Positions 1-8,565 of a stretch of 64,000 nt of DNA are shown piece by piece. A program made the translations under genes and the position numbers. The stretch spans positions 1,426,001-1,490,000 of the forward strand of contig NZ_CP073695.1 of the NCBI RefSeq assembly GCF_018228765.1. Reading direction: 5' to 3'. The notes under the pieces are model-generated. The model was not told where the DNA came from, searched no databases, and saw only the letters and a list, made by a program, of their open reading frames with translations. This DNA is from Halorubrum ruber (GTDB lineage: Archaea > Halobacteriota > Halobacteria > Halobacteriales > Haloferacaceae). Numbering within the stretch: the first letter of the stretch is position 1; every line of letters begins with the position of its first letter.

Positions 1-24
1 ATGCGTCCAAATCTCGGTGGATTG

Positions 25-320
25 TTTATAAATCGCTGATCGCCGATCGGCGGTGAACTCCTCCAAAGCCCCAGCCGCGAGGCGGCCGCACGCTCGCTGC
101 GCGCTTCGGTCGCTCGCGCTGCTCGCTCCCTCCAGTGCTTGCGTCGCCTGCGGCCGCCTCGCGGCTGCCCCTTTGAGTCCCACCCGACCGCGACCGCACC
201 TCACGCCTCCCCAGCCTCGTCAGTCGCCTCCGCTTCGCTCCGGCGACTGACTCCCTCGCGCGCGCTCCTCACGCCCAAAGGGCGCTCGGAGGCACGCGCC
301 GACCGCATTGTTCTTTATAA
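25..320 (-). repeat. Dispersed structured repeat element, copy A
   Basis: Read on the minus strand, this begins at a TTTATAA box (314-320) and passes through GC-rich hairpins to the core GGCTGGGGCTTTGG. It ends 44 bases after the core start at another TTTATAA (25-31). The middle hairpin uses the stem GTCAGTCGCC/GGCGACTGAC, which differs from the other copies but still pairs. No convincing gene lies in it; the short ORFs here are low-complexity translations of the repeat. It occupies the whole space between the window edge and the transporter gene. Family unrecognised; see the findings. Confidence 0.8.
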
Positions 321-414
321 GCCATCGTCGCCACCAGTCGCGGGCTTTTAAAAATAGGCTCGCGGTCGCCGCGGCCACCGCAACGACTTTCCTCGCCGAT
401 CGTGACTCGCACAC

Positions 415-1434
415 ATGGTTCTCACCCGGCAACGGCTGCTGGCGGTGCTGCTCGTCGCGCTGGCGACGCTCGCGGCGGCCGTGCTGGCAGAGGTGCTGCG
501 GACGGTCGTGTTCGCGGTCACCGTGGCGTACGTCCTCTACCCCCTCCGCCAGCGGCTCGTCGGCCGCGGCCTCTCGCGGCGGATCGCGTGCGCCGTCGCC
601 ACCGCCGTTGCGTTCGTCGGCGCCACGCTCCTCGTGGCGCCGCTGCTGTACGCGCTGTACCGGCGCCGGTCGGAGCTGATCGCGATCCTCGAGGGGATCC
701 CGGACGTCGTCCCGATCAGCGTCGGCGGGTTCGAGACGGTCGTCGAGATCGCGCCCTTCGTCGCGGCCGCCGAGGCGTGGCTCCGGGAGGTCGCGCTGGC
801 GGTCGCGGCCGCCGCGCCGGTGCTCGTCCTGGAGCTCGTCGTGTTCACCTTCCTCGTCTACGGGATCCTCTACCGACCGAACGCGGTCGGAACGGCCGTC
901 TTCGGCGTCGTCCCGGCCGAGTACCACGACATCCCGGCTCGGCTCCACGAGCGGACGCGGCGGACGCTGTACTCGATCTACGTGCTTCAGGCCGCGACCG
1001 CGGCCGGGACCTTCGTCCTCGCGCTCGCGGTGTTCCGGCTCCTCGGCTACGGCTCGCCGGTCCTGTTGGCCGTCATCGCGGGGGTCCTCCAGTTCGTCCC
1101 CGTCGTCGGCCCGAGCGTGCTGATCGTCGCGCTCGGGGTCGGCGACCTGCTCGTGGGTGAGACCGGGCGAGCGGTCGCCGTGCTGGTGGTCGGCCTCGTC
1201 GTCGTCGCCTTCGTCCCGGACGCGGTGATCCGGACCCAGCTCGCCGACTGGACCGGGAAGATCTCTCCCGGGCTGTATTTCGTCGGCTTCGTCGGCGGCA
1301 TTCTCACGCTCGGCGCAGTCGGGGTCATCGTCGGCCCCCTCGTCGTGTCGCTGCTCCTCGAAACCGTCGACATGCTCTCCGAGACCGGCGCCTCGGCCGA
1401 CGCCACCGCCGAGCGCCGCGATTCGACGGACTGA
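415..1434 (+). CDS. AI-2E family (PerM-like) transporter
   Basis: Integral membrane protein of 339 residues, the usual length of the AI-2E/PerM (former UPF0118) family of putative exporters. About seven to eight hydrophobic segments are visible: two near the N-terminus, one around residues 55-80, one around 130-155, and a C-terminal group from about 185. The conserved loop QFVPVVGPS near residue 225 and the late GLYFVGFVGGILTLGAVGVI-type segment fit the family. The substrate is unknown; family names refer to autoinducer-2, which is not established in archaea. It stands alone, divergent from repeat copy A, and is followed by the aldehyde dehydrogenase after 67 bases. Confidence 0.85.
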   Translation: MVLTRQRLLAVLLVALATLAAAVLAEVLRTVVFAVTVAYVLYPLRQRLVGRGLSRRIACAVATAVAFVGATLLVAPLLYALYRRRSELIAILEGIPDVVPISVGGFETVVEIAPFVAAAEAWLREVALAVAAAAPVLVLELVVFTFLVYGILYRPNAVGTAVFGVVPAEYHDIPARLHERTRRTLYSIYVLQAATAAGTFVLALAVFRLLGYGSPVLLAVIAGVLQFVPVVGPSVLIVALGVGDLLVGETGRAVAVLVVGLVVVAFVPDAVIRTQLADWTGKISPGLYFVGFVGGILTLGAVGVIVGPLVVSLLLETVDMLSETGASADATAERRDSTD

Positions 1435-1501
1435 CCGGCTCCCGCACTTGCCCCCGTCGCCGGTACGGCTTTCCCTCCGCCGCCCGTCGACACGGTATCC
1501 G

Positions 1502-3142
1502 ATGTCCTCGACGGACCCCCCGACCGCGGTCGGCAACGCCCCGACGCTCGCGGCGCGACGGCTCGACGGACTCGCCGACCGCGTGGCGCGCTCGCGGCCG
1601 GCGGACGACGACGCGAGCGACCACGGCGACCGCATCGACGTGTTCGCCCCGGCGACCGACGAGCGGATCGGGAGCGTGCCGGCCTGCGACGCCGACGACG
1701 TCGAGGCCGCGGTCGAGCGCGCCCGGGACGCGCAGGAGCGGTGGGCTGAGAAGCCCGCGGAGGAGCGCGCCCGCGTCGTCGAGCGGTTCGGCGAGCTCGT
1801 CGCGGACCACCGGGAAGAGCTGCTCGACCTCCTCCAACTGGAGACCGGGAAGTCCCGCCGCACCGCGGTCGAGGAGCTGTTCGACGTGCCGACCGGCTGC
1901 GCGTACGTCGCGAGCGAGGCGCCCGACGCGCTCGCCGACGAGCGGCGGCGGGGCGTCGCGCCCGGGATCACGACCGCGACGGTCACGCGCGAGCCGGTCG
2001 GCGTCGTCGGCGTGATCTCGCCGTGGAACTACCCGCTCACGCTGTCGATGGCCGACGCGATCCCCGCGCTGGCCGCGGGCAACGCGGTCGTCCTCAAACC
2101 GGACGAGAAGACGCCGTACGGGGCCCTGTTGCTCTCAGAGCTGCTGGAGCTCGCCGGCCTCCCGGACGACCTCTTCCAGGTCGTCACGGGCGAGGGGCCC
2201 GAGATCGGCCCGCCGCTGATCGACGCGGTCGACTACGTCGCGTTCACCGGAAGCACGGCGACGGGCCGGACGATCGCCGAGCGCGCTGGCCGGAACCTGA
2301 TCGGCTGCTCGCTGGAGCTCGGCGGCAACAACCCGCTCGTCGTACTCGGGGACGCCGACGTCGAGGAGGTCGCCCGCGGCGCGGTTCAGGCCTGCTTCTC
2401 GAACGCGGGCCAGCTCTGCCTCTCCGCCGAGCGGATCTACGTCGTCGAGTCCGCGTATCAGGACTTCCTCGACGCGTTCGTCCGCGAGACGGAGGCGCTG
2501 ACGCTCGGGACCGGCTACGACTACGGCGCCGACCTCGGCTCGCTCGTCGACGCCGACCAGCTGGCCCGCGTCGAGTCGCACGTCTCGGACGCCCGCGAGC
2601 GCGGCGCGACCGTCGAGACCGGCGGCCGCGCCCGGCCAGACGTGGCGCCGTACTGCTACGAGCCGACGATACTGACCGGCGTCGACCCGGACGCGACGGT
2701 CGCGTGCGAGGAGACGTTCGGCCCAGTGGTCGCGGTGACGCTGGTCCCCGATGCGGCGGCCGCGGTCGACGCCGCCAACGACTCCCCGTACGGACTCAAC
2801 GCGAGCGTCTGGACCGCGGACCGCGAGCGCGGCGCCGAGATCGCCCGCGAGATCGACTGCGGCACGGTGAACGTCAACGACGCCTTCCTCGCGACGTGGG
2901 GCGCGAACGACGCACCGATGGGCGGGTTCGGCGACTCCGGGCTCGGCCGCCGGCACGGCAGGGAGGGGATTCAGCGGTACACGGAGGCCCGAACGGTCGG
3001 CGTCTCGCGGGTCGGCCCGCTGACGTTCCCCGAGCGGATCCCGACGGACTGGTTCGTCCGCGGCGCGTTCGCCGCGATGCGGGTCGGGTCGGGGATCCGA
3101 CGCAGCGTCGACGCGGTACGGCGGCGCCTGTCGCGTCGCTGA
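1502..3142 (+). CDS. NAD(P)-dependent aldehyde dehydrogenase, succinate-semialdehyde type
   Basis: Aldehyde dehydrogenase superfamily enzyme of 546 residues, oxidising an aldehyde to the acid with NAD(P)+. The ATG at 1502 is preferred; an upstream in-frame ATG at 1448 would add an Arg/Pro-rich stretch that looks untranslated. The cofactor region ISPWNYPL and the motif FTGSTATGR are present. The general base is Glu272 in LELGGNNP and the catalytic thiol is Cys306 in AGQLCLSAER. The protein is longer than the usual 480-500 because of acidic N-terminal and basic C-terminal extensions. It resembles the GabD/succinate-semialdehyde branch, but the substrate cannot be fixed from sequence. Confidence 0.9.
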   Translation: MSSTDPPTAVGNAPTLAARRLDGLADRVARSRPADDDASDHGDRIDVFAPATDERIGSVPACDADDVEAAVERARDAQERWAEKPAEERARVVERFGELVADHREELLDLLQLETGKSRRTAVEELFDVPTGCAYVASEAPDALADERRRGVAPGITTATVTREPVGVVGVISPWNYPLTLSMADAIPALAAGNAVVLKPDEKTPYGALLLSELLELAGLPDDLFQVVTGEGPEIGPPLIDAVDYVAFTGSTATGRTIAERAGRNLIGCSLELGGNNPLVVLGDADVEEVARGAVQACFSNAGQLCLSAERIYVVESAYQDFLDAFVRETEALTLGTGYDYGADLGSLVDADQLARVESHVSDARERGATVETGGRARPDVAPYCYEPTILTGVDPDATVACEETFGPVVAVTLVPDAAAAVDAANDSPYGLNASVWTADRERGAEIAREIDCGTVNVNDAFLATWGANDAPMGGFGDSGLGRRHGREGIQRYTEARTVGVSRVGPLTFPERIPTDWFVRGAFAAMRVGSGIRRSVDAVRRRLSRR

Positions 3143-3187
3143 AGGGACGGATAACGGATCGGCGCGGAAGGGCGCGCCGAAAAGGGG

Positions 3188-3778
3188 TTACTCCTCGTCG
3201 TCGATCAGGTCGCCGAACACCGACGCCGCGGTGTCGGGGACGTCGAAGTCGTGGTAGTGCTCGCCCTTCTCGTTCGAGAGGATGTTGAGCGCGGCGGCGG
3301 CGCCGTCGCCCGCGGAGATGACCGCCTGCCACTCCTCGGCGCGGGCCATCGCGCCGGTCGCGTAGGCGCCCTCGACGCTGGTCTCCATCGAGACGCCGAC
3401 GCTGACGGTGTCGTCGTCGTCGAACTCGCAGCCAAGCTCCTCCGCGAGGTCGCGGTTTGCGCCCGTCGCGAGGACGACGTAGTCGGCGTCGTACTCGCCG
3501 TCCTCGGTCGAGACCGTGAAGCCGTCTCCGGTCGCCTCGACGCCGGTGACCTCCTCGCCCTGGTGACGGTCGACGCCGAAGTCGTCCACCTGCTGGCGCG
3601 CGGTCGCCATGAACTCGCTGCCGCCGACGGAGCCCACGCCGAGGTAGTTGAACAGGTGCGCCTTGTGCATCCACGTCCCGTCCGTGTCGAACAGGGTGGT
3701 GTCGAGGCCGTTCTTGCTCGCGAACAGTCCTGCGCTCAGGCCGGCGGGTCCGCCGCCGACGATTACGACGTTCGTCAT
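3188..3778 (-). CDS. Small FAD-dependent thioredoxin-reductase-like protein
   Basis: Protein of 196 residues starting MTNVVIVGGGPAGLSAG, the FAD-binding Rossmann motif. A second flavin segment, SVEGAYATGAMARAEEW, lies near residues 140-157 and matches the C-terminal FAD region of thioredoxin reductases. It has no CxxC active-site pair and no separate NADPH domain, so it is about two thirds of TrxB length. The ATG at 3778 is supported by a TATA-like CCCTTATG about 25-32 bases upstream. Much longer upstream in-frame extensions are Arg-rich and rejected. Likely a haloarchaeal single-domain flavoprotein; its redox partner is unknown. Confidence 0.8.
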   Translation of the reverse strand: MTNVVIVGGGPAGLSAGLFASKNGLDTTLFDTDGTWMHKAHLFNYLGVGSVGGSEFMATARQQVDDFGVDRHQGEEVTGVEATGDGFTVSTEDGEYDADYVVLATGANRDLAEELGCEFDDDDTVSVGVSMETSVEGAYATGAMARAEEWQAVISAGDGAAAALNILSNEKGEHYHDFDVPDTAASVFGDLIDDEE

Positions 3779-3930
3779 GTGCGCGTCTACGCCGGCCGGC
3801 GCATAAGGGTTGGCGGAAGCGGGGATCGGTAAGCGCCGAGCGCGTCTCGCTGTCGGCCTGCCCCGGCCGACGCGCGACCGGTTGGCCCCACCTCGACCGA
3901 GCAGAAGGTATTTGCGCCGACCCTCGAAGG

Positions 3931-5673
3931 GTGGCGTGTAATGAACGGCCGGTCGCGGAACGGGTCGACGCGGGGGTCGCTCGGGAGGGACGGGCTCGGT
4001 CTCGCGATCCGCGCGTCCGCGTCGCAGTCGCGCTCGCGATGGCGGCCGGCGTCGTCCTCGTCGCGGTCGCGGCCGGGGCCGCCGGCGTCGCGGCCGCCGA
4101 CCCCGCCGCGGGGTCGGTCCACGACGGATCTCCCTCGACGACCGATCGGAGCGGGTCACCGCTGGACGGGGAGAACGGAACGGTCGAACTCGTGGTGCGG
4201 TTCGACTCGGTCGAGGACCCCGCGGCGCTCGGCGCGACGGAGGGCGTTCCCGCGACGGGCGCGAACGCGAGCGCGACCGTCGCCGACCTGCGCGACCACG
4301 CCGCCGCCGAGCAGGCGGCCTTCGAGTCGTTCGCGGCCTCGCGGCCCGGCGTCACGGTGGAACGTGAGTTCTGGCTGGCGAACGCGCTGCTCGTCACCGT
4401 CGACGCGGGGCGCGTGACGGCGGCCGATCTGCGCGCGGTCGAGAACGTCGCCCGGATCCACGAGAACGTCGTTATCGAGCCGATCGAGGCCGACGCCGAG
4501 TCGGGGGGCGATGCGACTGCGAACCCACAGCTCGGCGCCGACCCGAGCGGTCGGGCCGTGGCCGGTGTGCGGCGGATCGGCGCGCCGACCGCGTGGAGTG
4601 AGTTCGACACGCGGGGCGCGGGTGCGACCGTCGCGGTCGTCGACACTGGGGTCGACCCGGACCACCGAGACATCGACCTCGCGGGGTGGGCGTCGTTCGA
4701 CGAGAACGGGACGCTCGTGAGCGACGACGTCGCGGACGCGAGCGACCCGGACGGCCACGGGACCCACGTCGCGGGGACGGCGACGGGCGGGAACGCCTCC
4801 GGGACGTACATCGGCGTCGCGCCCGAGGCGAGCCTCTACGGGCTCGACGCGTTCGACGAGAACGGGACGGCGACGTTCGCGGCGGTCGTCGCGTCGATGG
4901 AACACGCGACGACCGCGGCCGACGCCGACGTGCTCCAGCTGAGCCTCGGCGCGAACGGCACGTTCCGCGGGTTCGTCGGGCCGGTCAGGAACGCCCGCGC
5001 GACGGGGACGGTCGTCGTCGCCGCCGTCGGCAACGAGGGCCCGAACGCCTCCTCGTCGCCCGCCAACGCGTACGACGCGGTCGCCGTCGGCGCGGTCGAC
5101 GAGGAGCGACGGGTCCCGCCGTTCTCGGGCGGCCAGCGGATAAACGCAAGCGACGCCTTCGGCGAGCATCCGGCAGACTGGCCGGCGACGTACGTCGTCC
5201 CCGACGTGACCGCACCGGGTGTCCGGATCGCCAGCGCCGCCGCCGGCACGCGTGAGAGCTACGTATTCCGACAGGGGACGAGCATGGCCGCACCGCACGT
5301 GAGCGGGGTCGCGGCGCTCGCGGTGGCAGCGACCGACGGTCGCGTCGCGGCCCCCGCGATCGAGTCGGCGCTCGTCGACACCGCGGTCCACCCCGAGAAC
5401 GCGACGGCGCCCGACGCCCGGTACGGCCACGGGGTCGTCGACGCGCCGGCCGCCGTGGGGGCCGCCGTCGAGGCGGCGCCGCCGGAGTCGGTCGCGAGCG
5501 ACGCGAACGGGACCGAGACGAACGAGACCGAACCGAACGACTCCGAGACGGAGGAGACCGACAGATCGAGCGACGGCACCGACGACGGGGCGCCCGGATT
5601 CGGCGCCGTCGCCGCGGTCGTCGCCGTCGCGTTCGCGAGCCTGACCGCGGTCGCTCGCGCCGGGAGAGAGTGA
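3931..5673 (+). CDS. Secreted subtilisin-like serine protease with PGF-CTERM-like tail
   Basis: S8 family peptidase of 580 residues. The catalytic triad is Asp238 (VVDTGVD), His276 (DGHGTHVAG) and Ser451 (GTSMAAPHVSG). A hydrophobic signal segment spans roughly residues 30-55. An inhibitor-like propeptide of about 130 residues precedes the catalytic domain, so the product is probably an autoprocessed zymogen. The tail is a Thr/Glu/Asn linker followed by PGFGAVAAV, a membrane segment and Arg residues, the layout of PGF-CTERM proteins anchored by archaeosortase. The start is GTG at 3931; the next in-frame ATG is at 4039, inside the signal segment. Acts outside the cell. Confidence 0.9.
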   Translation: MACNERPVAERVDAGVAREGRARSRDPRVRVAVALAMAAGVVLVAVAAGAAGVAAADPAAGSVHDGSPSTTDRSGSPLDGENGTVELVVRFDSVEDPAALGATEGVPATGANASATVADLRDHAAAEQAAFESFAASRPGVTVEREFWLANALLVTVDAGRVTAADLRAVENVARIHENVVIEPIEADAESGGDATANPQLGADPSGRAVAGVRRIGAPTAWSEFDTRGAGATVAVVDTGVDPDHRDIDLAGWASFDENGTLVSDDVADASDPDGHGTHVAGTATGGNASGTYIGVAPEASLYGLDAFDENGTATFAAVVASMEHATTAADADVLQLSLGANGTFRGFVGPVRNARATGTVVVAAVGNEGPNASSSPANAYDAVAVGAVDEERRVPPFSGGQRINASDAFGEHPADWPATYVVPDVTAPGVRIASAAAGTRESYVFRQGTSMAAPHVSGVAALAVAATDGRVAAPAIESALVDTAVHPENATAPDARYGHGVVDAPAAVGAAVEAAPPESVASDANGTETNETEPNDSETEETDRSSDGTDDGAPGFGAVAAVVAVAFASLTAVARAGRE

Positions 5674-5712
5674 GGCCGAGGTCGTCGACGGCCTCGACGA
5701 ACTCGGGAGCGG

Positions 5713-6603
5713 TCACTCCGCGAAGTCGCTGAGCGAACCGCTCCCGTCGTCGTCGCCGTCGTCGCCCGTGTCCTCGTCGTCGCCGTCGCTCGCGCTCGTT
5801 CCGGTGGCGTCCTTCTCGCTCGGACCCTCGCCGTCCGACTCCGACTCACCCCACGGGTCGTCTGGGTCGACCGGTTCGACAGCGCGGTCGAGCTCGTCGG
5901 CGTCGTACTCGGTCTCCTCGTCGAGTATCATCGCGAGGCGCTGCCAGCGCGCGCTCTGCTCGTCTTCGCCCTCCGGTCCGACGCGGGCCCCGTGCGTCTT
6001 GAAGAATCGGGTGCCGCGCCCGCGCTTCGACCCCTCACCGGTGTGGCCGTCAAAGACGGCGTCGAACTTTCCGTCCGGTTCGAGGTCGCCGACGGGGAAG
6101 TCGTGTGCCGGCTCCTCGCCGCGCTCGCGGGCCTCGGCCCGGATTTCGGCCACCGCGGAGAAGTAGGCGTCCGCGTTCGACGCCTCGCGGGTCGAGCGGG
6201 CGCGGGCGGCCGCGAGCGCGGCGTGGATCGCGCAGAGGCGGCCCTTCCATTCGGCCGGCTCCCAGCGCTCGGTGGCGAGCTCCTCGTAGCGCTCGATCAG
6301 GAGCGCGACCTCGTCGCCCGCGCGGAGGTCCTCGACGACGTAGAGGTTGAGCCGGTCCCAGAGGTTCCAGGCGTACCCGGAGCGGGCCAGCTCCCACGCA
6401 GCCCACGCCGCGACCTCCTCGTCGGAGCGCCGGACCGCCTTCTGGAGGAGGCTGGAGACGACGTAGCGGCTGTACCCGCCGTCGGTCTCGTTGGCCTCCT
6501 TCTCCTCGCCAAAGTCGTTCTCGCCCGTCGCGTCCGGCGTCGTCTCGGTCTCGAGGCTCCCGTCCGACCCGAACGTCGCCTGTCTGTCGTCGCCGTCGGC
6601 CAT
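5713..6603 (-). CDS. Acidic protein resembling the RarA/MgsA C-terminal domain
   Basis: Protein of 296 residues. The central part (about residues 40-235) has the pattern LLQKAVRRSDEEVAAWAAWEL, then VVEDLRAGDEV and DFPVGD. This resembles the C-terminal helical domain of RarA/MgsA AAA+ ATPases, but no P-loop or ATPase domain is present. The last 60 residues are a very acidic low-complexity tail. The gene is convergent with the protease, with 39 bases between stop codons. The assignment rests on residue pattern only; it may be a haloarchaeal family annotated elsewhere as an AAA-associated or hypothetical protein. Confidence 0.6.
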   Translation of the reverse strand: MADGDDRQATFGSDGSLETETTPDATGENDFGEEKEANETDGGYSRYVVSSLLQKAVRRSDEEVAAWAAWELARSGYAWNLWDRLNLYVVEDLRAGDEVALLIERYEELATERWEPAEWKGRLCAIHAALAAARARSTREASNADAYFSAVAEIRAEARERGEEPAHDFPVGDLEPDGKFDAVFDGHTGEGSKRGRGTRFFKTHGARVGPEGEDEQSARWQRLAMILDEETEYDADELDRAVEPVDPDDPWGESESDGEGPSEKDATGTSASDGDDEDTGDDGDDDGSGSLSDFAE

Positions 6604-6764
6604 GTCCCCGCTCCCGCCGCGAGCGACTTAACTGCCGCGCGGCGAGGCGGTCCGGTCGCGACGCGAGCGGCGTTCGAGTCCGGCGATCGGGGCCGCGGTA
6701 CGGCGGATCACACCGGTTCTGAAAGGGAACCCTTAAGTCGAATCCGGCGGCTATGTTTTGGTAA

Positions 6765-6838
6765 CCGCCCTTAGCTCAGCTTGGTAGAGCAGTCGACTGT
6801 AGATCGACTTGTCCCCCGTTCAATTCGGGGAGGGCGGA
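6765..6838 (+). tRNA. tRNA-Tyr (anticodon GTA)
   Basis: A 74-base cloverleaf without an intron. The acceptor stem CCGCCCT pairs with AGGGCGG, the anticodon arm GTCGA-CTGTAGA-TCGAC shows GTA, and the T arm is CCCCG-TTCAATT-CGGGG. The discriminator base is A at 6838 and CCA is not encoded. A TATA-like CCTTAAG lies about 30 bases upstream. Its 3' end is the integration target of the element that follows. Confidence 0.97.
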
Positions 6839-7161
6839 CTGAACCTCAGCAACCGTGAGCGACAGCGAGCGGTTGCTGACCGAGAGGGACGACCGACCCG
6901 AATTGAGCAGACGAGTCACAGCCCGGAACGGCGAGCGAAGCGAGCCGCACGCCCGGACTGTCTCGGCGAGTTCAATTCGGGGAGGGCAGATGGCAGCTTC
7001 TTGCCGATTCCGGGTAGAACCCAGAACCGGCTATTTCAGTCCGTAGAAGATGTGAGCCGTTAGGCCACGTTTTCAGAAGATGCCCCGAAAAATCGGAGTT
7101 CAACAAGGTTCGTAACGCCCCCGACGCGGTCGTGCGAATTTCGAAGTGGACGGGGTGAATC
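6839..7161 (+). other. Integration scar downstream of tRNA-Tyr (attachment-site duplication)
   Basis: An exact 18-base repeat of the tRNA T arm and acceptor, GTTCAATTCGGGGAGGGC, occurs at 6818-6835 and again at 6970-6987. This is the classic footprint of a tyrosine-recombinase element that used the tRNA 3' end as attB. The 131 bases between the copies hold a hairpin around AGCAACCG/CGGTTGCT and GAGCGA-rich DNA, with no gene. From 6988 to 7161 the DNA drops in GC and I see no gene. No clear third copy marks the far end near 10.2 kb; only a weak TTCAATTTCG at about 10286 is visible. Confidence 0.8.
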
Positions 7162-7248
7162 ATGAGCACTCGTCGCGACAGCGACGAGACGGTCGACATC
7201 GAGATCGACGTCGAAGCCGCGGAGAGCAGAGGTGACCGCGATACGTGA
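7162..7248 (+). CDS. 28-residue acidic peptide, hypothetical
   Basis: A short reading frame MSTRRDSDETVDIEI... of 28 codons, ending in TGA. It overlaps the start of the next small gene by 17 bases. Its acidic composition and tight packing with the two following frames suggest a translated leader or small protein of the integrated element. There is no recognisable domain. It is too short for confident gene calling and rests mainly on the head-to-tail arrangement. Confidence 0.4.
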   Translation: MSTRRDSDETVDIEIDVEAAESRGDRDT

Positions 7249-7405
7249 CCTCCGCTGCCGGCTGTTCGGCCACGACTGGGTCCGGACGCTCGTCGAGACG
7301 ACCGACGACGTTCAGCGGAGGCGGACCACGACCTGCCCGCGGTGCGGGACTGCGACCGCGTTCGTCGACGGCGACCGCGACGGCGACGGGGTGGCCGATG
7401 CGTAA
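7232..7405 (+). CDS. Small zinc-ribbon-like protein of the integrated element
   Basis: Reading frame of 57 residues from GTG 7232, beginning MTAIRDLRCRLFGHDW. It contains TTTCPRCGTATAF, a CPxCG knuckle, plus an earlier Cys and a His that could complete a metal site. The C-terminus is Asp/Gly-rich. It overlaps the 28-residue frame upstream and the 74-residue frame downstream (by 8 bases), so the three are probably translated from one message. Haloarchaeal proviruses and integrated plasmids commonly carry such small CxxC proteins. Function unknown. Confidence 0.6.
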   Translation: MTAIRDLRCRLFGHDWVRTLVETTDDVQRRRTTTCPRCGTATAFVDGDRDGDGVADA

Positions 7406-7622
7406 CGACGCGACGGTCCAGGGCGCGGCGCCGAACGTCGACCTCCGCGGGAAGCGCGACGTCGAGGACGCGGCTGACCGCCGTCGACACCGCATCTATG
7501 AGGTGACGTGCCTGTCGTGCGACCATAGCGAGCGGATCCACGTCGAGCCGGGCGAGACGCGGTTCGTCGGCCATGACGAGCAGAACGCGGCACACGTCGT
7601 CGAGTACGTGAGGAAAGAATGA
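7398..7622 (+). CDS. Small CxxC protein of the integrated element
   Basis: Protein of 74 residues starting at ATG 7398, inside the end of the preceding gene (ATG and TAA overlap). It carries YEVTCLSCDHSERIHVEPG, one CxxC plus nearby His residues, a common layout of haloarchaeal element-encoded small proteins. A longer in-frame extension to 7245 is possible but would overlap the preceding small gene completely, so the internal ATG is chosen. It is the last gene of a three-gene plus-strand set and is convergent with the membrane-protein pair. Confidence 0.65.
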   Translation: MRNDATVQGAAPNVDLRGKRDVEDAADRRRHRIYEVTCLSCDHSERIHVEPGETRFVGHDEQNAAHVVEYVRKE

Positions 7623-7639
7623 ACCAGTCTGTTATTTAT

Positions 7640-7855
7640 TTACGAGACTATTCGCTTGAGGAGAGGAGAACCAACGTAGAGCAAATAGCCAAAGAAGAAT
7701 GCAGACAGCCCGACCGATGCGATCTGTGCGGCCGGATGGCTAATTGCTGTAGAGAAGACTACCGACCCCAAGGCGATCACAAGGAAAAGGAAAAGCCGCC
7801 GAAGACGGGAAGCAGTATTCCGAATCTCGGACCGGCTCATTCCAGTGGTTGTCAT
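7640..7855 (-). CDS. Small membrane protein, hypothetical
   Basis: Protein of 71 residues with an N-terminal basic segment, then two hydrophobic stretches (about 22-38 and 44-63) that look like membrane helices. Base composition is much lower in GC than the chromosome. It lies 23 bases downstream of the larger membrane protein on the same strand, so the two probably form an operon driven from near 8375. No family recognised; likely cargo of the element at tRNA-Tyr. Confidence 0.6.
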   Translation of the reverse strand: MTTTGMSRSEIRNTASRLRRLFLFLVIALGSVVFSTAISHPAAQIASVGLSAFFFGYLLYVGSPLLKRIVS

Positions 7856-7878
7856 TGGTGTAGGGGAACGGCTCTGTA

Positions 7879-8349
7879 TCAGTTCTCTGTGTCGGGCTCA
7901 ACCGTCTGTACCTCATCGTCATTTTCCTGTGAACCTAAATCTTGCCCAGAGTCTCTGTCTGTTTCATCTTGTGTGTTACCCGATTGTGATTCTGCGTGGT
8001 CCTCAAGCTCAGTCTGTTCCTCGTCGTCGAAATCCAATGAGTCGAACATAACTAATGCTGGAATAGCTGTTGCTGAGATCACGAGTCCGCCGATCCCACT
8101 CGCTAGGAAAAACAGAGTGATTAGTTCAAAAATACTGGTGAGGGATCTAGATGCGACAGCTGTTGCCCCGAATATCGCTCCAATAAGGAGTAGCCCAGTG
8201 ATGAACAAACCGGTAGAAAGCTCAAGAATCCAGTTATCGGGTATAGCAGAACGTAGCTCCTCATTCCTCACTATCTGGATGATGAGAATTGCTACCAGCG
8301 GAGCTATGAGTCCAATAATCTCGAAGACAGAGAGAGCAAAACCATACAT
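7879..8349 (-). CDS. Membrane protein with acidic tail, hypothetical
   Basis: Protein of 156 residues with about three hydrophobic segments (residues 8-26, 46-67 and 77-101) followed by a 50-residue Glu/Asp/Gln/Ser-rich cytoplasmic-type tail. AT-rich DNA with many Ile, Phe and Ser codons marks it as foreign to the GC-rich chromosome. The start at 8349 is preceded on the minus strand by an AT-rich promoter zone (about 8360-8385). It is divergent from the integrase gene across a 216-base spacer. Function unknown. Confidence 0.65.
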   Translation of the reverse strand: MYGFALSVFEIIGLIAPLVAILIIQIVRNEELRSAIPDNWILELSTGLFITGLLLIGAIFGATAVASRSLTSIFELITLFFLASGIGGLVISATAIPALVMFDSLDFDDEEQTELEDHAESQSGNTQDETDRDSGQDLGSQENDDEVQTVEPDTEN

Positions 8350-8531
8350 TTTGAATATTATATCAGTTTAAATATTGTAATACGAACTTGTCACCTCAAT
8401 GTACAAGCACCATTGACAAAAAGGTTAACTTTGGTATCGTCTCTGACCTCACTGACATTTGGTGTGCGTACCCATCAGACCAGTTTGGGATTCTCTATAC
8501 AGAAACCCAAACTCGCACCTCCCCTGAACCG

Positions 8532-8538
8532 TTTATAA
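8532..8538 (+). promoter_or_regulatory. TATA box of the integrase gene
   Basis: TTTATAA about 28-34 bases before ATG 8566, the spacing expected for a nearly leaderless archaeal transcript. The 8350-8565 intergenic stretch also carries the minus-strand promoter for the membrane-protein pair. Confidence 0.65.
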
Positions 8539-8565
8539 ACCAGCTACCTCGAAACACCCCGAACA

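Noticed and set aside
220-1986. 588-residue minus-strand open frame and many similar long antisense frames (for example 2874-4811, 15356-17080)
   Set aside because: High-GC antisense frames of real genes; Arg/Ser/Pro/Ala-rich with no domain, while the opposite strand encodes clear proteins.
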